Source: Synechococcus sp. RS9916 (GTDB lineage: Bacteria; Cyanobacteriota; Cyanobacteriia; PCC-6307; Cyanobiaceae). From it: a DNA stretch of 64,000 bases. How positions within the stretch are numbered: the first letter of the stretch is position 1; every line of letters starts with the position of its first letter. Positions 1 through 8,955 of this stretch are shown in pieces. Below the pieces are notes generated by a model that ran no database searches, had not been told where the DNA came from, and saw only the letters and a program-made list of their open reading frames with translations. The stretch lies in assembly GCF_000153825.1 (NCBI RefSeq), contig NZ_DS022299.1, positions 1,328,869 to 1,392,868 of the forward strand, in the 5' to 3' direction. A program made the translations under genes and the position numbers.

Positions 1-940
1 ACAGACCCTGAGCGCAGCGCATGGTCTCGCGCGCCGACAGACGCAGCTTGCGGTTGGCCTCCTGCTGCAGGGTGCTGGTAGTGAAGGGCGGCACCGGCCG
101 GCGCACGGTCGGCTTTTCTTCCACCGACTCCACCTGCCACTCCGCGCTGCGCACGGTGTCGGCAAGTTTGCGGGCTTCGTCTTCACTCAGCAGACGAACC
201 GCACTGCCCTGCTTCAGGGCACCGGTGGTTTCGTCGAAATCATTGCCGGTGGCAATTTTCTGACCACCAAGATGACTGAGTTTGGCGTCGAAGTTGCTGC
301 CGGCATGGGCCAAGTGGGCCTTCAGGTCCCAGTAGCTGCCACTGCGGAAGGCCCGACGGGCCCTCTCCCGTTGCACCAGCAAACGCACAGCCACGGACTG
401 CACGCGCCCAGCTGACAGCCCCCAGGCCACCTTCTTCCAGAGCAGCGGCGAGAGGGTGTAGCCCACGAGGCGATCCAGGATCCGACGGGTTTCCTGGGCG
501 TGCACGAGCTCCATGTCGAGCTCACGGGTGTCATCCAAGGCTCGCGAGATGGCCTCTTTGGTGATCTCGTGGAACACCATCCGCTTCACAGGCACCTTGG
601 GTGCGAGCAGCTGCAGCAGGTGCCAGCTGATGCTTTCGCCTTCCCGGTCTTCGTCAGTCGCCAGCAGCAGCTGGTCGACCCCTTTCAGTGCGTCCTTGAG
701 CTCCCGGACCACCTTCTTCTTGTCCTTCGGGACCACATAGAGAGGCTCGAAGTCAGCCTCAGTGTTGACGCCGAGGTTGGCCCATTTCTGCCCTTTGTGC
801 GCTGCAGGGATCTCACTTGCGTTGTTGGGCAGGTCGCGCACATGGCCCATCGAGGCTTCCACCCGGTACCCCTTGGGGAGGAAACCACGGATGGTGCGGG
901 CCTTGGTGGGGCTCTCGACGATGACCAGGGTGTTCGCCAC
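1..940 (-). CDS. topA: DNA topoisomerase I, N-terminal part (cut by window edge)
   Basis: Type IA topoisomerase that relaxes negative supercoils. About 313 N-terminal residues are present; the 3' end lies outside the window. Read on the minus strand the protein opens [14 protein letters not shown] (start of the Toprim domain), then shows the acidic Toprim signature TDEDREGE and later [14 protein letters not shown], all typical of bacterial TopA. The active-site tyrosine region would lie just beyond position 1. A GTG start at 938-940 is chosen because it begins the conserved N-terminus; no clear Shine-Dalgarno is seen. It is divergent from ndhB with about 137 bp between them. Confidence 0.95.
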   Translation of the reverse strand, partial: MANTLVIVESPTKARTIRGFLPKGYRVEASMGHVRDLPNNASEIPAAHKGQKWANLGVNTEADFEPLYVVPKDKKKVVRELKDALKGVDQLLLATDEDREGESISWHLLQLLAPKVPVKRMVFHEITKEAISRALDDTRELDMELVHAQETRRILDRLVGYTLSPLLWKKVAWGLSAGRVQSVAVRLLVQRERARRAFRSGSYWDLKAHLAHAGSNFDAKLSHLGGQKIATGNDFDETTGALKQGSAVRLLSEDEARKLADTVRSAEWQVESVEEKPTVRRPVPPFTTSTLQQEANRKLRLSARETMRCAQGL

Positions 941-1077
941 AGGCGGGAGGTAACCGTCCCCTTCTTTATCGCACCGAGGATCCAACTGGGGCGAATGGCG
1001 GTTTTTGCAAACGCAGGAAGAGGTGAATCCGGCAGCGCCGCTACAGTCATCCGGACTGGTCTGATCCCGCAAGCGCC

Positions 1078-2649
1078 ATGCCCGAGTTGGGTGCACTGCT
1101 TCTTTCCACCCAGGCCATGGCCGCGCCCGGCGATTTGCTCAACCTGGCATTGAATGCCGGAGCGATTGCGCCGGAAGGGGCTGTGTTGCTGGCGATGCTG
1201 GCCACCTTGCTGGTGGACCTCGCGGGTGAAAAGGTTGCGATCCGCTGGGTTCCCCCCATCTGCTATCTCGGCTTGGGTGGCGCCCTCGTGCTGCTGGCAC
1301 TGCAATGGAACACGCCTCTGGAGCCCTCGTTCCTTGGCGCCTTCCTCTCCGACCGCTTGGCGATTGCCTTCCGCGCTGTGGTGGCCACATCCACCCTTCT
1401 ATCGCTGCTGATCAGCTGGCGCTATGCGGAGAAGAGCGGCACTCCCGTCGGCGAGTACGCCGCCATTCTTCTGGCCGCCACGCTCGGCGCCATGTTGCTT
1501 TGCGGCGCCACGGATCTGGTGAGCGTCTTCGTTTCCCTCGAGACCCTCTCTGTCGCCAGCTATCTGCTGTCGGGTTACATGAAGCGCGATGCCCGAAGTT
1601 CCGAGGCAGCGCTCAAATACCTGTTGGTGGGCTCCGCCGCAGCGGCAGTGTTTCTCTACGGCGCCTCCCTTCTCTACGGACTCAGCGGCTCCACCAGCCT
1701 TGAAGTCATTGGTCTGGCGCTGGTCAACAGCCCCACACCACTTGCTGCCTTAGCGCTGGTGTTCGTGCTCGCCACCGTGGCGTTCAAAATCGCTGCTGTC
1801 CCCTTCCACCAATGGACGCCTGACGTCTATGAGGGCTCACCCACGCCTGTGGTGGCGTTCCTCTCCGTGGGTTCGAAAGCTGCAGGCTTTGCTTTGGCAC
1901 TGCGCCTGCTGGTGGGCTGCTTCGGCTCGTTCGACACCCAGTGGAAGCTGCTGTTCACCGTGCTTGCCCTGCTGAGCATGACCCTCGGCAACGTGGTGGC
2001 CCTGGCCCAGACCTCCATGAAACGGATGCTGGCTTACAGCTCCATCGGCCAGGCCGGCTTCGTGATGATCGGCCTCGTCTGCGGAACAGAAGAGGGCTTC
2101 GCCGCCATGGTGCTCTACATGGCTGCCTACCTGTTCATGAACCTGGGGGCATTCGCCTGCATCATCCTGTTCTCCATCCGCACCGGCAGTGATCGAATCG
2201 CCGATTACGCCGGTCTCTATCAAAAGGATCCCCTCATCACCTTGGGGCTCAGCCTCTGCTTGCTGTCCCTGGGGGGCATTCCTCCGATGCTGGGATTCTT
2301 CGGCAAGATCTATCTATTCTTCGCCGGCTGGGCTGATCAGCAATATCTGCTGGTGGTCGTGGGCCTGATCACCTCTGTGATCTCGATCTACTACTACATC
2401 GGTGTGATCAAGATGATGGTGGTGAAGGAACCGCAGGAAGCATCCGATGTGGTGAAGGCCTACCCCGAGGTGAAGTGGAACACCATCGGCCTTCCTCCCC
2501 TGCGCTTTGCACTCGTGGCCTGCGTTGTAGTGACGGCCGTAGGAGGCATCCTTTCCAACCCGATCTTCCAGTGGGCGAACAGTGCCGTGGATGGCACCCC
2601 AATGCTGCAGCAAGCGATTGCCCTGGCCAGTCAACGTGCCCTCGGCTGA
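1078..2649 (+). CDS. ndhB: NAD(P)H-quinone oxidoreductase subunit 2
   Basis: Membrane subunit of the cyanobacterial NDH-1 complex (respiration, cyclic electron flow, CO2 uptake) in the thylakoid membrane. The 523 residues form a chain of hydrophobic segments containing the antiporter-like core, with [20 protein letters not shown] near residue 240 and [20 protein letters not shown] near 400, both hallmark motifs of NuoN/NdhB. Length matches the family. The ATG follows the divergent topA promoter region. The next gene overlaps its 3' end by about 14 bp if its GTG start is correct. Confidence 0.96.
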   Translation: MPELGALLLSTQAMAAPGDLLNLALNAGAIAPEGAVLLAMLATLLVDLAGEKVAIRWVPPICYLGLGGALVLLALQWNTPLEPSFLGAFLSDRLAIAFRAVVATSTLLSLLISWRYAEKSGTPVGEYAAILLAATLGAMLLCGATDLVSVFVSLETLSVASYLLSGYMKRDARSSEAALKYLLVGSAAAAVFLYGASLLYGLSGSTSLEVIGLALVNSPTPLAALALVFVLATVAFKIAAVPFHQWTPDVYEGSPTPVVAFLSVGSKAAGFALALRLLVGCFGSFDTQWKLLFTVLALLSMTLGNVVALAQTSMKRMLAYSSIGQAGFVMIGLVCGTEEGFAAMVLYMAAYLFMNLGAFACIILFSIRTGSDRIADYAGLYQKDPLITLGLSLCLLSLGGIPPMLGFFGKIYLFFAGWADQQYLLVVVGLITSVISIYYYIGVIKMMVVKEPQEASDVVKAYPEVKWNTIGLPPLRFALVACVVVTAVGGILSNPIFQWANSAVDGTPMLQQAIALASQRALG

Positions 2650-3373
2650 ATCCAACGCCACGGCTCGGGCCTCCACCCCAACGGCCCAACCCGTGGCGCA
2701 ACTGAGTGGGGTCAGCAAGGTCTATGGCCAGGGCGAGACTGAGGTTCGTGCCCTCGATGGCCTCGACCTCACGGTCAACCAAGGCGATTACCTGGCCGTG
2801 ATGGGCGCTAGTGGATCGGGCAAGAGCACAGCCATGAACATCCTCGGCTGCCTCGACCGCCCCACGGGAGGGAATTACCGGCTGAATGGCGTCTCCGTGG
2901 AGGAGCTCAACGATGACGCCCTGGCTGATCTCCGCAATCAGCAGCTGGGGTTTGTGTTCCAGCAGTTTCATCTCCTGCCCCACGCCACAGCCCTTGAGAA
3001 CGTGATGCTGCCGATGGTGTATGCGGGAGTGCCAGCAGCCGACCGGCGCCAACGCGCCACGGAGGCCCTTGAACGGGTGGGACTGGCGGAGCGACTGCAG
3101 AATCGCCCCAATCAGCTGTCTGGAGGCCAGCAACAACGGGTGGCCATCGCCCGGGCAATCATCAACCAACCTGCCCTCCTACTGGCGGATGAACCCACCG
3201 GCGCCCTGGATTCCCGCACCACCGACGACGTGCTCCAACTGTTTGATGAGCTGCACCATCAGGGCATCACCCTGGTGTTGGTGACCCATGAAGACGATGT
3301 GGCAGCCCGGGCCGCCACCGTGGCCCACTTCCGCGATGGCCGCGTGGAATCGCTGACCCACAACAAGCGGTGA
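2636..3373 (+). CDS. ABC transporter ATP-binding protein, LolD/MacB type
   Basis: ATPase of an ABC system of the LolD/MacB/DevA group, usually paired with permeases acting on lipoproteins, peptides or glycolipids. It has a Walker [10 protein letters not shown], the Q-loop in [10 protein letters not shown], the signature [15 protein letters not shown], a Walker [13 protein letters not shown] and the switch histidine in VTHEDD. The GTG at 2636 ([10 protein letters not shown]) is preferred; it overlaps the ndhB stop by 14 bp, whereas the longer open frame from 2582 would overlap much more. No permease gene is adjacent, so the partner must be encoded elsewhere. Confidence 0.9.
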   Translation: MPSAESNATARASTPTAQPVAQLSGVSKVYGQGETEVRALDGLDLTVNQGDYLAVMGASGSGKSTAMNILGCLDRPTGGNYRLNGVSVEELNDDALADLRNQQLGFVFQQFHLLPHATALENVMLPMVYAGVPAADRRQRATEALERVGLAERLQNRPNQLSGGQQQRVAIARAIINQPALLLADEPTGALDSRTTDDVLQLFDELHHQGITLVLVTHEDDVAARAATVAHFRDGRVESLTHNKR

Positions 3374-3434
3374 CTTGCCTGTGGTCCAGCTCTTGCCGGC
3401 CTGCTTAACCTGAGATTCGGCACCCGCAGCCTGC

Positions 3435-4169
3435 ATGCCCGACCCGGCAACACCCCGTCTGCGCGTCCTGGTGGTGGACGACGAGACCAAACTCACCGAA
3501 TTGCTGCGCCTCGAGCTGGACGTGGAGGGCTACGACGTGGATGTGGCCTCCGATGGTGCAACTGGTCTGGTCAAAGCGCGCTCACAACCATCCCCAGATC
3601 TGATTGTTCTGGACTGGAACCTGCCGGACTTTTCTGGTGTGGACATCTGTCAGCGCATTCGCCGCGGCGGAGTCACCACACCAATCCTGATGCTCACAGG
3701 TCACGACGACGTGGCCGACCGGGTCACCGCCCTGGATGCCGGAGTCGATGACTATCTGATTAAGCCGTTCTCCATCGAAGAGTTGATGGCTCGCCTGCGA
3801 GCCATGCAACGGCGAGCACAGAGCTTCTCCGGCAGCGGCCAGGAGAGCTTGCCCGTGCGGCTCAGCGTTGGAGACCTGCGGGTCGACACCAGCACCCGCG
3901 ACGTCGTCCGCGGCGAGCGGACCATTCAGCTGTCAGTGAAGGAATACGACCTGCTGCTGTTCCTGATGCGGGCCGGCGGAAAGGTGCTGGAGCGCGCGGA
4001 CATCATGCGCGGCGTTTGGGGAGAGAACTTCTATGGCGACGACAACCTGCTGGATGTCTATATCCGCTACCTGCGCCAGAAAATCGAATCTCCGGACCGA
4101 CCCACCCTGATTCACACCGTGCGCGGTGTGGGATTCATCCTCCGGGACGAGACGCAGCAGGCGACTTAA
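3435..4169 (+). CDS. Two-component response regulator, OmpR/PhoB family
   Basis: A 244-residue transcription regulator. The receiver domain (residues 8-125) has the acidic pair VVDDE, the phospho-acceptor Asp in LIVLDWNLP, the Thr in MLTGHDD and the Lys in YLIKPFS. The C-terminal winged helix (about 145-240) shows LSVKEYDLLLFLM and DVYIRYLRQKIE, with the terminal HTVRGVGFIL typical of OmpR-family DNA binding. No histidine kinase gene is adjacent. Its 3' end overlaps the convergent M23 peptidase gene by 35 bp. Which cyanobacterial paralogue it is cannot be settled by eye. Confidence 0.93.
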   Translation: MPDPATPRLRVLVVDDETKLTELLRLELDVEGYDVDVASDGATGLVKARSQPSPDLIVLDWNLPDFSGVDICQRIRRGGVTTPILMLTGHDDVADRVTALDAGVDDYLIKPFSIEELMARLRAMQRRAQSFSGSGQESLPVRLSVGDLRVDTSTRDVVRGERTIQLSVKEYDLLLFLMRAGGKVLERADIMRGVWGENFYGDDNLLDVYIRYLRQKIESPDRPTLIHTVRGVGFILRDETQQAT

Positions 4170-5190
4170 GGCTGTCGAGCAATTGGCCCACCAGCATCGC
4201 TACCGCATCACCCCCCTGCGCCGTGAGGGGATTGAGGTCCATGTCTCCGGGGTCCATGGCCACCCAGCCGCCGGCTTGGGGTCGGCGCAATTCGAAATGC
4301 AAATGGGGCCCCGTGCTGAGGCCTGTGCTGCCGACCCGACCAATCACTTCCCCCTGCCGCACCCGCTGCCCCTGCTTCACATAGATCTCCGACAAATGGC
4401 CATAGAGCGTGCGGCGACGAGGCTCGGTGTGCTCCAGCTCCACCGCAATGCCGTAGCCCCCCGCCAAACCACTGCTGGTCACCGTGCCTGAAAGGGCTGC
4501 CACCACGGGGGTGCCCTCAGGAGCCGCCAGATCCCGGCCTGCATGCATCAACCAATTGCCCAGCACAGGATGGAGCCGCCAGCCGAAATCACTGGTGGTG
4601 ATCGCCGAGCCAATGATCGGAAACAGCAGACGACGGTCGCCGTTGCCTGCGAGTGCTGCTGGCCGCGGTGAGACGGCAAACACCGACTCAAGCCGGAAGC
4701 CACCCGTTCCCATCAGGGCCGACACCGGCACTGTGATTGGGGGCAGGGGCCGACCATCGGCGCCGCGCCTGAGGGTGGTGGGGAATGCCTCACCGCCCCG
4801 TTTGCGCCAGGCGATACGGGCGGCAAGGCGCCGACCCGCACCCGAGCGAATCGCCACCCCAGACTCACACTCCTGCCGCGACAACGCACCGCTGCGACAG
4901 GCCTGCTGCAGGCGAGGCACATCAATCGGCACACCAGGACTCTCCCCCTGCAGCTCACGCCGTTCCGCCGGTGTGATCACCTGCTGGCGCTCAAGGTTCT
5001 CGAGAGAGCCGTCAAACCGCAACGGCGGTGCCTGGGGTGGCATCTCCCTGGGCGGCAGTACTGGACCCGGCAATCCCTGAGGGATCCCACCAGGGATGGT
5101 CAGCAGCCACACAGCAGCAAGCCAGCGCACAGCCAAAGCGAATGGGGCACGGCGAGACTCTAGAGACCATCCACAGCGCCATCCAGCCAA
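4135..5190 (-). CDS. M23 family (LytM) metallopeptidase, exported
   Basis: Predicted periplasmic peptidoglycan endopeptidase or regulator of 351 residues. The N-terminus has a hydrophobic signal-like stretch (residues 17-35). The C-terminal LytM domain carries the zinc-site motifs HAGRDLAAPEGTPV and GPHLHFELR, with TTSDFGWRLHPVLG just before, so the catalytic residues appear intact. Start uncertain: the ATG at 5190 overlaps birA by 31 bp, while TTG/GTG codons about 55-60 bp further in would avoid the overlap but shorten the signal. It is part of a tightly packed minus-strand cluster with birA and an aminotransferase. Confidence 0.88.
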   Translation of the reverse strand: MAGWRCGWSLESRRAPFALAVRWLAAVWLLTIPGGIPQGLPGPVLPPREMPPQAPPLRFDGSLENLERQQVITPAERRELQGESPGVPIDVPRLQQACRSGALSRQECESGVAIRSGAGRRLAARIAWRKRGGEAFPTTLRRGADGRPLPPITVPVSALMGTGGFRLESVFAVSPRPAALAGNGDRRLLFPIIGSAITTSDFGWRLHPVLGNWLMHAGRDLAAPEGTPVVAALSGTVTSSGLAGGYGIAVELEHTEPRRRTLYGHLSEIYVKQGQRVRQGEVIGRVGSTGLSTGPHLHFELRRPQAGGWVAMDPGDMDLNPLTAQGGDAVAMLVGQLLDSLKSPAASRPGG

Positions 5191-5936
5191 CGCGTCCAGC
5201 TGGTGGTGCGGGCGCCCTGACGCAGGAGTAGGGCACCATCCTCACGAAGGCCCTCCACGTGCCAATGACCTCCGGTGTCAGGGTCGCGCACCTCGCGAGA
5301 CCACAAGCGTGCCTCCGTGGCCTGGCACACCGCGTCTGGATCGAGCACCAAGTTCTGAGCGCGATCCAGAGCCGACAGCACCTCAGCGGTCCAGATCAAC
5401 GCACTGCTGGAACGCAGCAGAACCTTTGGCTGGCAATCCGCCAGAGCAATGGCCCCTGGAGGCACCGGATTGACCACATTGAGACCGACCCCGACACGGG
5501 CCAAGCGCACGCGGCTGCCGCGATGCACCATGCGCGGAAGGATGCCGGCCAATTTGCATCCATCCACCAAAAGATCATTGGGCCATTTGATCGCGACCGG
5601 CAGACCGAAAGCCTCCAGCCGCTCCGCCAGGGCCACCGCAACGGCCAACCCCAGAACCCCAGGGGCGGCATGCTGCCCACGCCAGGGCAAGGCCGCACTC
5701 AGCCAAACACCCCCGGGGGGCGATTGCCAACGCCGGCCCCACTGGCCATGACCACAGGTCTGACGCCGCGCCACCACGGCTCTGGGAACAGCCCCCCGCC
5801 AAGGAGAGTCCTGTAACCAATCACTCAGCACCGTCTCGGTGCTCGCACACACCGGCAGGGCGCGCAACCTCCAAGGTGGCTGTCCGCTGCACTGACGCCA
5901 ATGGGCCAGAGCAGCTGCACCCGACCGCTTCAGCAC
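5160..5936 (-). CDS. birA: Biotin--[acetyl-CoA-carboxylase] ligase
   Basis: Attaches biotin to the biotin carboxyl carrier protein for fatty-acid synthesis. The 258-residue protein has the ligase signature GHGQWGRRWQSPPGGVWLS and KWPNDLLVDGCKLAGIL, the biotinyl-AMP binding core, and GVGLNV. It lacks the N-terminal DNA-binding domain of the E. coli type, so it is a monofunctional class I ligase. It overlaps the M23 gene downstream and, by 7 bp, the aminotransferase upstream, suggesting cotranscription. Confidence 0.92.
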   Translation of the reverse strand: MLKRSGAAALAHWRQCSGQPPWRLRALPVCASTETVLSDWLQDSPWRGAVPRAVVARRQTCGHGQWGRRWQSPPGGVWLSAALPWRGQHAAPGVLGLAVAVALAERLEAFGLPVAIKWPNDLLVDGCKLAGILPRMVHRGSRVRLARVGVGLNVVNPVPPGAIALADCQPKVLLRSSSALIWTAEVLSALDRAQNLVLDPDAVCQATEARLWSREVRDPDTGGHWHVEGLREDGALLLRQGARTTSWTRWLDGAVDGL

Positions 5937-7123
5937 TGCTGTTGCCAGAAGGACTCCAGACGGGCGACGGCCGCCTCCAGCTCCTCCACAGGCCTGACAA
6001 GAGCCATGCGCATCCAGTCTTGGCCACCCGCGCCGAACCCTGACCCGGGGGTCAGGGCCAGACCCGTCTGCTCCAGCAGAGCCGCGGTCAACTGTTCGTC
6101 ATTCCAGCCCCGTTCCCGCGCCCAACCCGGCAGCGGCAGCCACAGATACAAAGCCATCGAAGGGGTCGGGACCTGCCAGCCCAGGCGGGCCAACGCCTGA
6201 AGGGTGCGATCACGCCGCTCCCGGTACACGGGCAGCAGGCGCTGCGGCCAGTCTGGTGCTTGAGACAACGCTGCCATTGCTCCTTCCTGGAGGGCCAAGG
6301 ATTGGTTGAAATCCACCACGCCCTTGAGCTGCCGCAAGGCCGTGATCAAGGGCTCTGCCCCCACCGCAAAGCCCAAGCGGAAACCACCCAGACACCATCC
6401 TTTGGACAGGGAAAAGAACTCCATGCCGCGCTCACGCCAGCCGGCACAGCGCAGCAGCGATGGGGCCTCGCCGTCTAAAGCCAAATCCACGTAAGGGTTG
6501 TCATGGGCAAAGACCAGGTCATGGCGCTGAGCCCGTGCCATGGCCTCGTCCAGCCAAGCCTGCTGCCCCACCTGAGCGGAAGGATTGTGGGGAAACCCCA
6601 TCACCATCAGCCTCAGCTGATCCCAGACCGTGTCGCTGAGGCTGTCAAAACGCGGCCGCCACTGTTCCTGCGGATCCAACGGAAGGTGTTCAACCCGTGC
6701 GTCGGCCAGCAACAGACCGCCGCGGTGGGAGGGATAACAGGGATCCAGGATCAACCCACCATCGCCTGGATTGAGCACCGCCAACGGCAGGTGGGCCGTG
6801 CCCTCCTGGGATCCCACCAGCAGCAACACCTCCCGATCGGGATCCACCGCCACATCAAAACGACGGGCGCACCAGGCCGACACGGCCTCTCGGAACGGCC
6901 GGGTTCCCGCGTGCAGGCAGTAGGTGGCGCTGCCGGAACGATCAAGCGCCGCGGCCATCGCCTCCAGCGCCTCAGGGGGTGGTTCGAGATCAGTCGACCC
7001 CAGCGATAGATCCACCAACGGTTGTGAATCGGCAGCCGCGCTGGAGCGATACAGCTGTTTGCGCTGATCGTTGCGATCAAAAACGCCGCTGCCGAGGCGG
7101 TCAAGTCGCCTAGAGGTGAGCAT
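5930..7123 (-). CDS. Class I/II PLP-dependent aminotransferase
   Basis: A 397-residue fold-type I aminotransferase. The PLP-lysine lies in FFSLSKGWCLGGFRLGF; GFPHNPSAQ and YCLHAGTRPFREAV are typical of the AspC/DapC-like branch. The substrate (aspartate, N-succinyl-LL-diaminopimelate or another) cannot be told from sequence. The internal ATG at 7123 (MLTSRRLDRLG) is preferred to the longer frame from 7189, because it reduces the overlap with the trxA stop to 14 bp and begins the family-like N-terminus. Confidence 0.88.
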   Translation of the reverse strand: MLTSRRLDRLGSGVFDRNDQRKQLYRSSAAADSQPLVDLSLGSTDLEPPPEALEAMAAALDRSGSATYCLHAGTRPFREAVSAWCARRFDVAVDPDREVLLLVGSQEGTAHLPLAVLNPGDGGLILDPCYPSHRGGLLLADARVEHLPLDPQEQWRPRFDSLSDTVWDQLRLMVMGFPHNPSAQVGQQAWLDEAMARAQRHDLVFAHDNPYVDLALDGEAPSLLRCAGWRERGMEFFSLSKGWCLGGFRLGFAVGAEPLITALRQLKGVVDFNQSLALQEGAMAALSQAPDWPQRLLPVYRERRDRTLQALARLGWQVPTPSMALYLWLPLPGWARERGWNDEQLTAALLEQTGLALTPGSGFGAGGQDWMRMALVRPVEELEAAVARLESFWQQQC

Positions 7124-7436
7124 CCAGGAAAGCCTGAAGCTGAGGCTTGGCGATCGCACCCTCCTGACGCCCGATCTCCTTGCCGTCACGGAACAGGATC
7201 AGGGTGGGAATCCCTTGCACCTGATAGGCATCACGGGTGGCAGGGTTGCCGTCCACCTCCAGCTTGCCCACCTGAAGCTTGCCGGCGTAGGTCTCGGCAG
7301 CCCAGTCCATGAAGGGGGCGATCAGTCGGCAAGGACCACACCAGGGTGCCCAGAAATCCACAAGCACGGTGGTGGTTGCCTTCAGCACCTCCGCCTCGAA
7401 GGTGGCATCGGTGTAATCGGAGACAGCTTGGCCCAC
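7110..7436 (-). CDS. trxA: Thioredoxin
   Basis: Cytoplasmic protein-disulfide reductase of 108 residues, the usual thioredoxin length. It contains the active site FWAPWCGPCRLIAP, the following KLEVDGNPATRDAYQVQGIPTLILF with the cis-proline, and the terminal GAIAKPQLQAFLDAHL. It is the first gene of the minus-strand run leading to the aminotransferase and birA. A strong hairpin in the upstream gap separates it from vipp1. Confidence 0.96.
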   Translation of the reverse strand: MGQAVSDYTDATFEAEVLKATTTVLVDFWAPWCGPCRLIAPFMDWAAETYAGKLQVGKLEVDGNPATRDAYQVQGIPTLILFRDGKEIGRQEGAIAKPQLQAFLDAHL

Positions 7437-7451
7437 AGCAACGGGTGTAAT

Positions 7452-7486
7452 TCCCCCCGATCCTATGGATCAGGTCGGGGGGATGG
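7452..7486. terminator. GC-rich hairpin between trxA and vipp1
   Basis: An inverted repeat CCCCCCGA ... TCGGGGGG lies in the 70-bp gap downstream of the minus-strand vipp1 gene and upstream of trxA. It fits a transcription terminator for vipp1, although only a short A/T-rich run follows on the minus strand. Confidence 0.5.
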
Positions 7487-7506
7487 GCCCCGGATGCTGC
7501 CCAGGT

Positions 7507-8277
7507 TCAGAGTTTGTCGATTGATTTCTTCAACTCTTCGAGGTCGGCATCCACCTCCGACACCTTCACCTCCTTCACGGCGGGAGCATCACCGGCAGGA
7601 AGGGCGACCGCCTCGGGGCCACCAGCGAGTTTCTGGCGCAAATTGGCCAGTTCATCATCCACATCGTCGCCACCTTCAAGCGCCATGAACTGGCTCTCGA
7701 GATCAGCACCGGCCAACTCAGCAGCGGCTTGGCTCTGGGCCTCCATCGCTTCGACCTTGTCTTCCATGCGCTCAAAGGCAGCCATGGCCGTGTTGCTGCC
7801 AATGCTTCCCACTGCGCTCTGAAGCTGCTGCTGGGCCTTGGCCGCCTGGGCCCGGGCCTTGAGCATGTCTTTCTTGGTGCGGGCTTCGGCGATCTTGCCC
7901 TCGAGAGCCACCAGGCTTTTCTTGAGGGTCTCCACCTGCGCATCCTGACCCTGAACCTGAGCCACCAGAGAGGTGGCGGTCTCCTGGAAGGTCTTGCGGC
8001 GGGAGAGGGCTTCGCGAGCCAGGTCCTCCTCACCTTTTTTCAAGGCCAGTTCAGCCCGCTCGTACCAGGTTTTGGATTGCGCTTCAGCCTGATCGGCCTG
8101 ATTGCGCAGGCGCTTCTGACTGGCAATCGCCGTGGCCACCGCCTGGCGCAGCTTCACCAGGTCGGCCTGCATGTCAGCCACCGACTGGTCGAGGATCTTG
8201 ACGGGATCTTCCATGCTGCTGACCGCAGCATTGGCGTTAGCGCGAACAAGTCGGCCCAGCCGATCGAAGAAACCCAT
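7507..8277 (-). CDS. vipp1: Vipp1/PspA (IM30) membrane-remodelling protein
   Basis: ESCRT-III-like protein that forms rods and rings on thylakoid and plasma membranes. The 256-residue protein starts MGFFDRLGRLVRANANAAVS, the amphipathic membrane helix of PspA/Vipp1, followed by long charged coiled-coil helices. After the PspA-length core it has an Ala/Pro-containing linker and a charged tail ending DADLEELKKSIDKL. That C-terminal extension is what separates Vipp1 from PspA, supporting the Vipp1 call. Confidence 0.92.
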   Translation of the reverse strand: MGFFDRLGRLVRANANAAVSSMEDPVKILDQSVADMQADLVKLRQAVATAIASQKRLRNQADQAEAQSKTWYERAELALKKGEEDLAREALSRRKTFQETATSLVAQVQGQDAQVETLKKSLVALEGKIAEARTKKDMLKARAQAAKAQQQLQSAVGSIGSNTAMAAFERMEDKVEAMEAQSQAAAELAGADLESQFMALEGGDDVDDELANLRQKLAGGPEAVALPAGDAPAVKEVKVSEVDADLEELKKSIDKL

Positions 8278-8382
8278 GACGGGAAGCCAGCAATGAAGAG
8301 CAGCAGTCGGAGGCTAGCGAGACATCCCTGAGAGCCCGCCTACGATCAGAAAGGTCTCATCAACTGGAGGACCGCTGAGGCG

Positions 8383-8955
8383 ATGGCACGGGCTCCGAAA
8401 TCCCAGCGGCGTGCGTTTGGGAAAGGCGAAGTGCTGATGCCACCGCCACCAGCACCAGCGGAAGCTCTGAGCTCCTGCCTGGATCAGCTGCGCTCAAGCT
8501 GGCGCCGAGAGGGCTCCTTGGCCGCCATCTGGCAAGACTGGCCCAACCTGGCCGGTGCCCAGCTCGCTCCCCATTGCCGCCCGCTCAACCTGCAGGGCGG
8601 AATGCTCACCGTGGGGGCGAGCCATCCGCAATGGCGGCAAGCCCTGCTGTACAGCCGGCCCCAGCTACTGGCGGCCCTTCGCGCTGCCGGCCACGGCATC
8701 AAAGACCTCCGCATTCAGCAGCATCACGGCCAAGCCAAGGTTGAGCTCGACAGCGAAGCATCCATCTGGGCACGGCACCCCAGTCGCATTGATGTGCACG
8801 GCATGGACCACTGCCCCCGCTGCGGGCGCCCTTCACCCGCAGGGGAGATGGCGCTGTGGGGCCACTGCGGCTTCTGCCGGCGCAGCGAACTCGCCCAGGT
8901 CATGCCTGTGGCAACGGACATGCCCATGGACGACAACACGGGGGCAGCTCAGTAG
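8383..8955 (+). CDS. DUF721 (DciA-like) protein with C-terminal zinc ribbon
   Basis: A 190-residue protein with a DUF721 core (about 25-130) including WRREGSLAAIWQDWPNLAGA and LTVGASHPQWRQALLYSRPQ. DUF721 is the DciA family, the bacterial loader of the replicative helicase. After it comes a four-cysteine zinc-ribbon-like segment CPRCGRPSPAG ... GHCGFCRR, absent from classic DciA. A helicase-loader or other nucleic-acid role is inferred from the family. It is convergent with the glycosyltransferase gene, overlapping by 7 bp. Confidence 0.8.
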   Translation: MARAPKSQRRAFGKGEVLMPPPPAPAEALSSCLDQLRSSWRREGSLAAIWQDWPNLAGAQLAPHCRPLNLQGGMLTVGASHPQWRQALLYSRPQLLAALRAAGHGIKDLRIQQHHGQAKVELDSEASIWARHPSRIDVHGMDHCPRCGRPSPAGEMALWGHCGFCRRSELAQVMPVATDMPMDDNTGAAQ

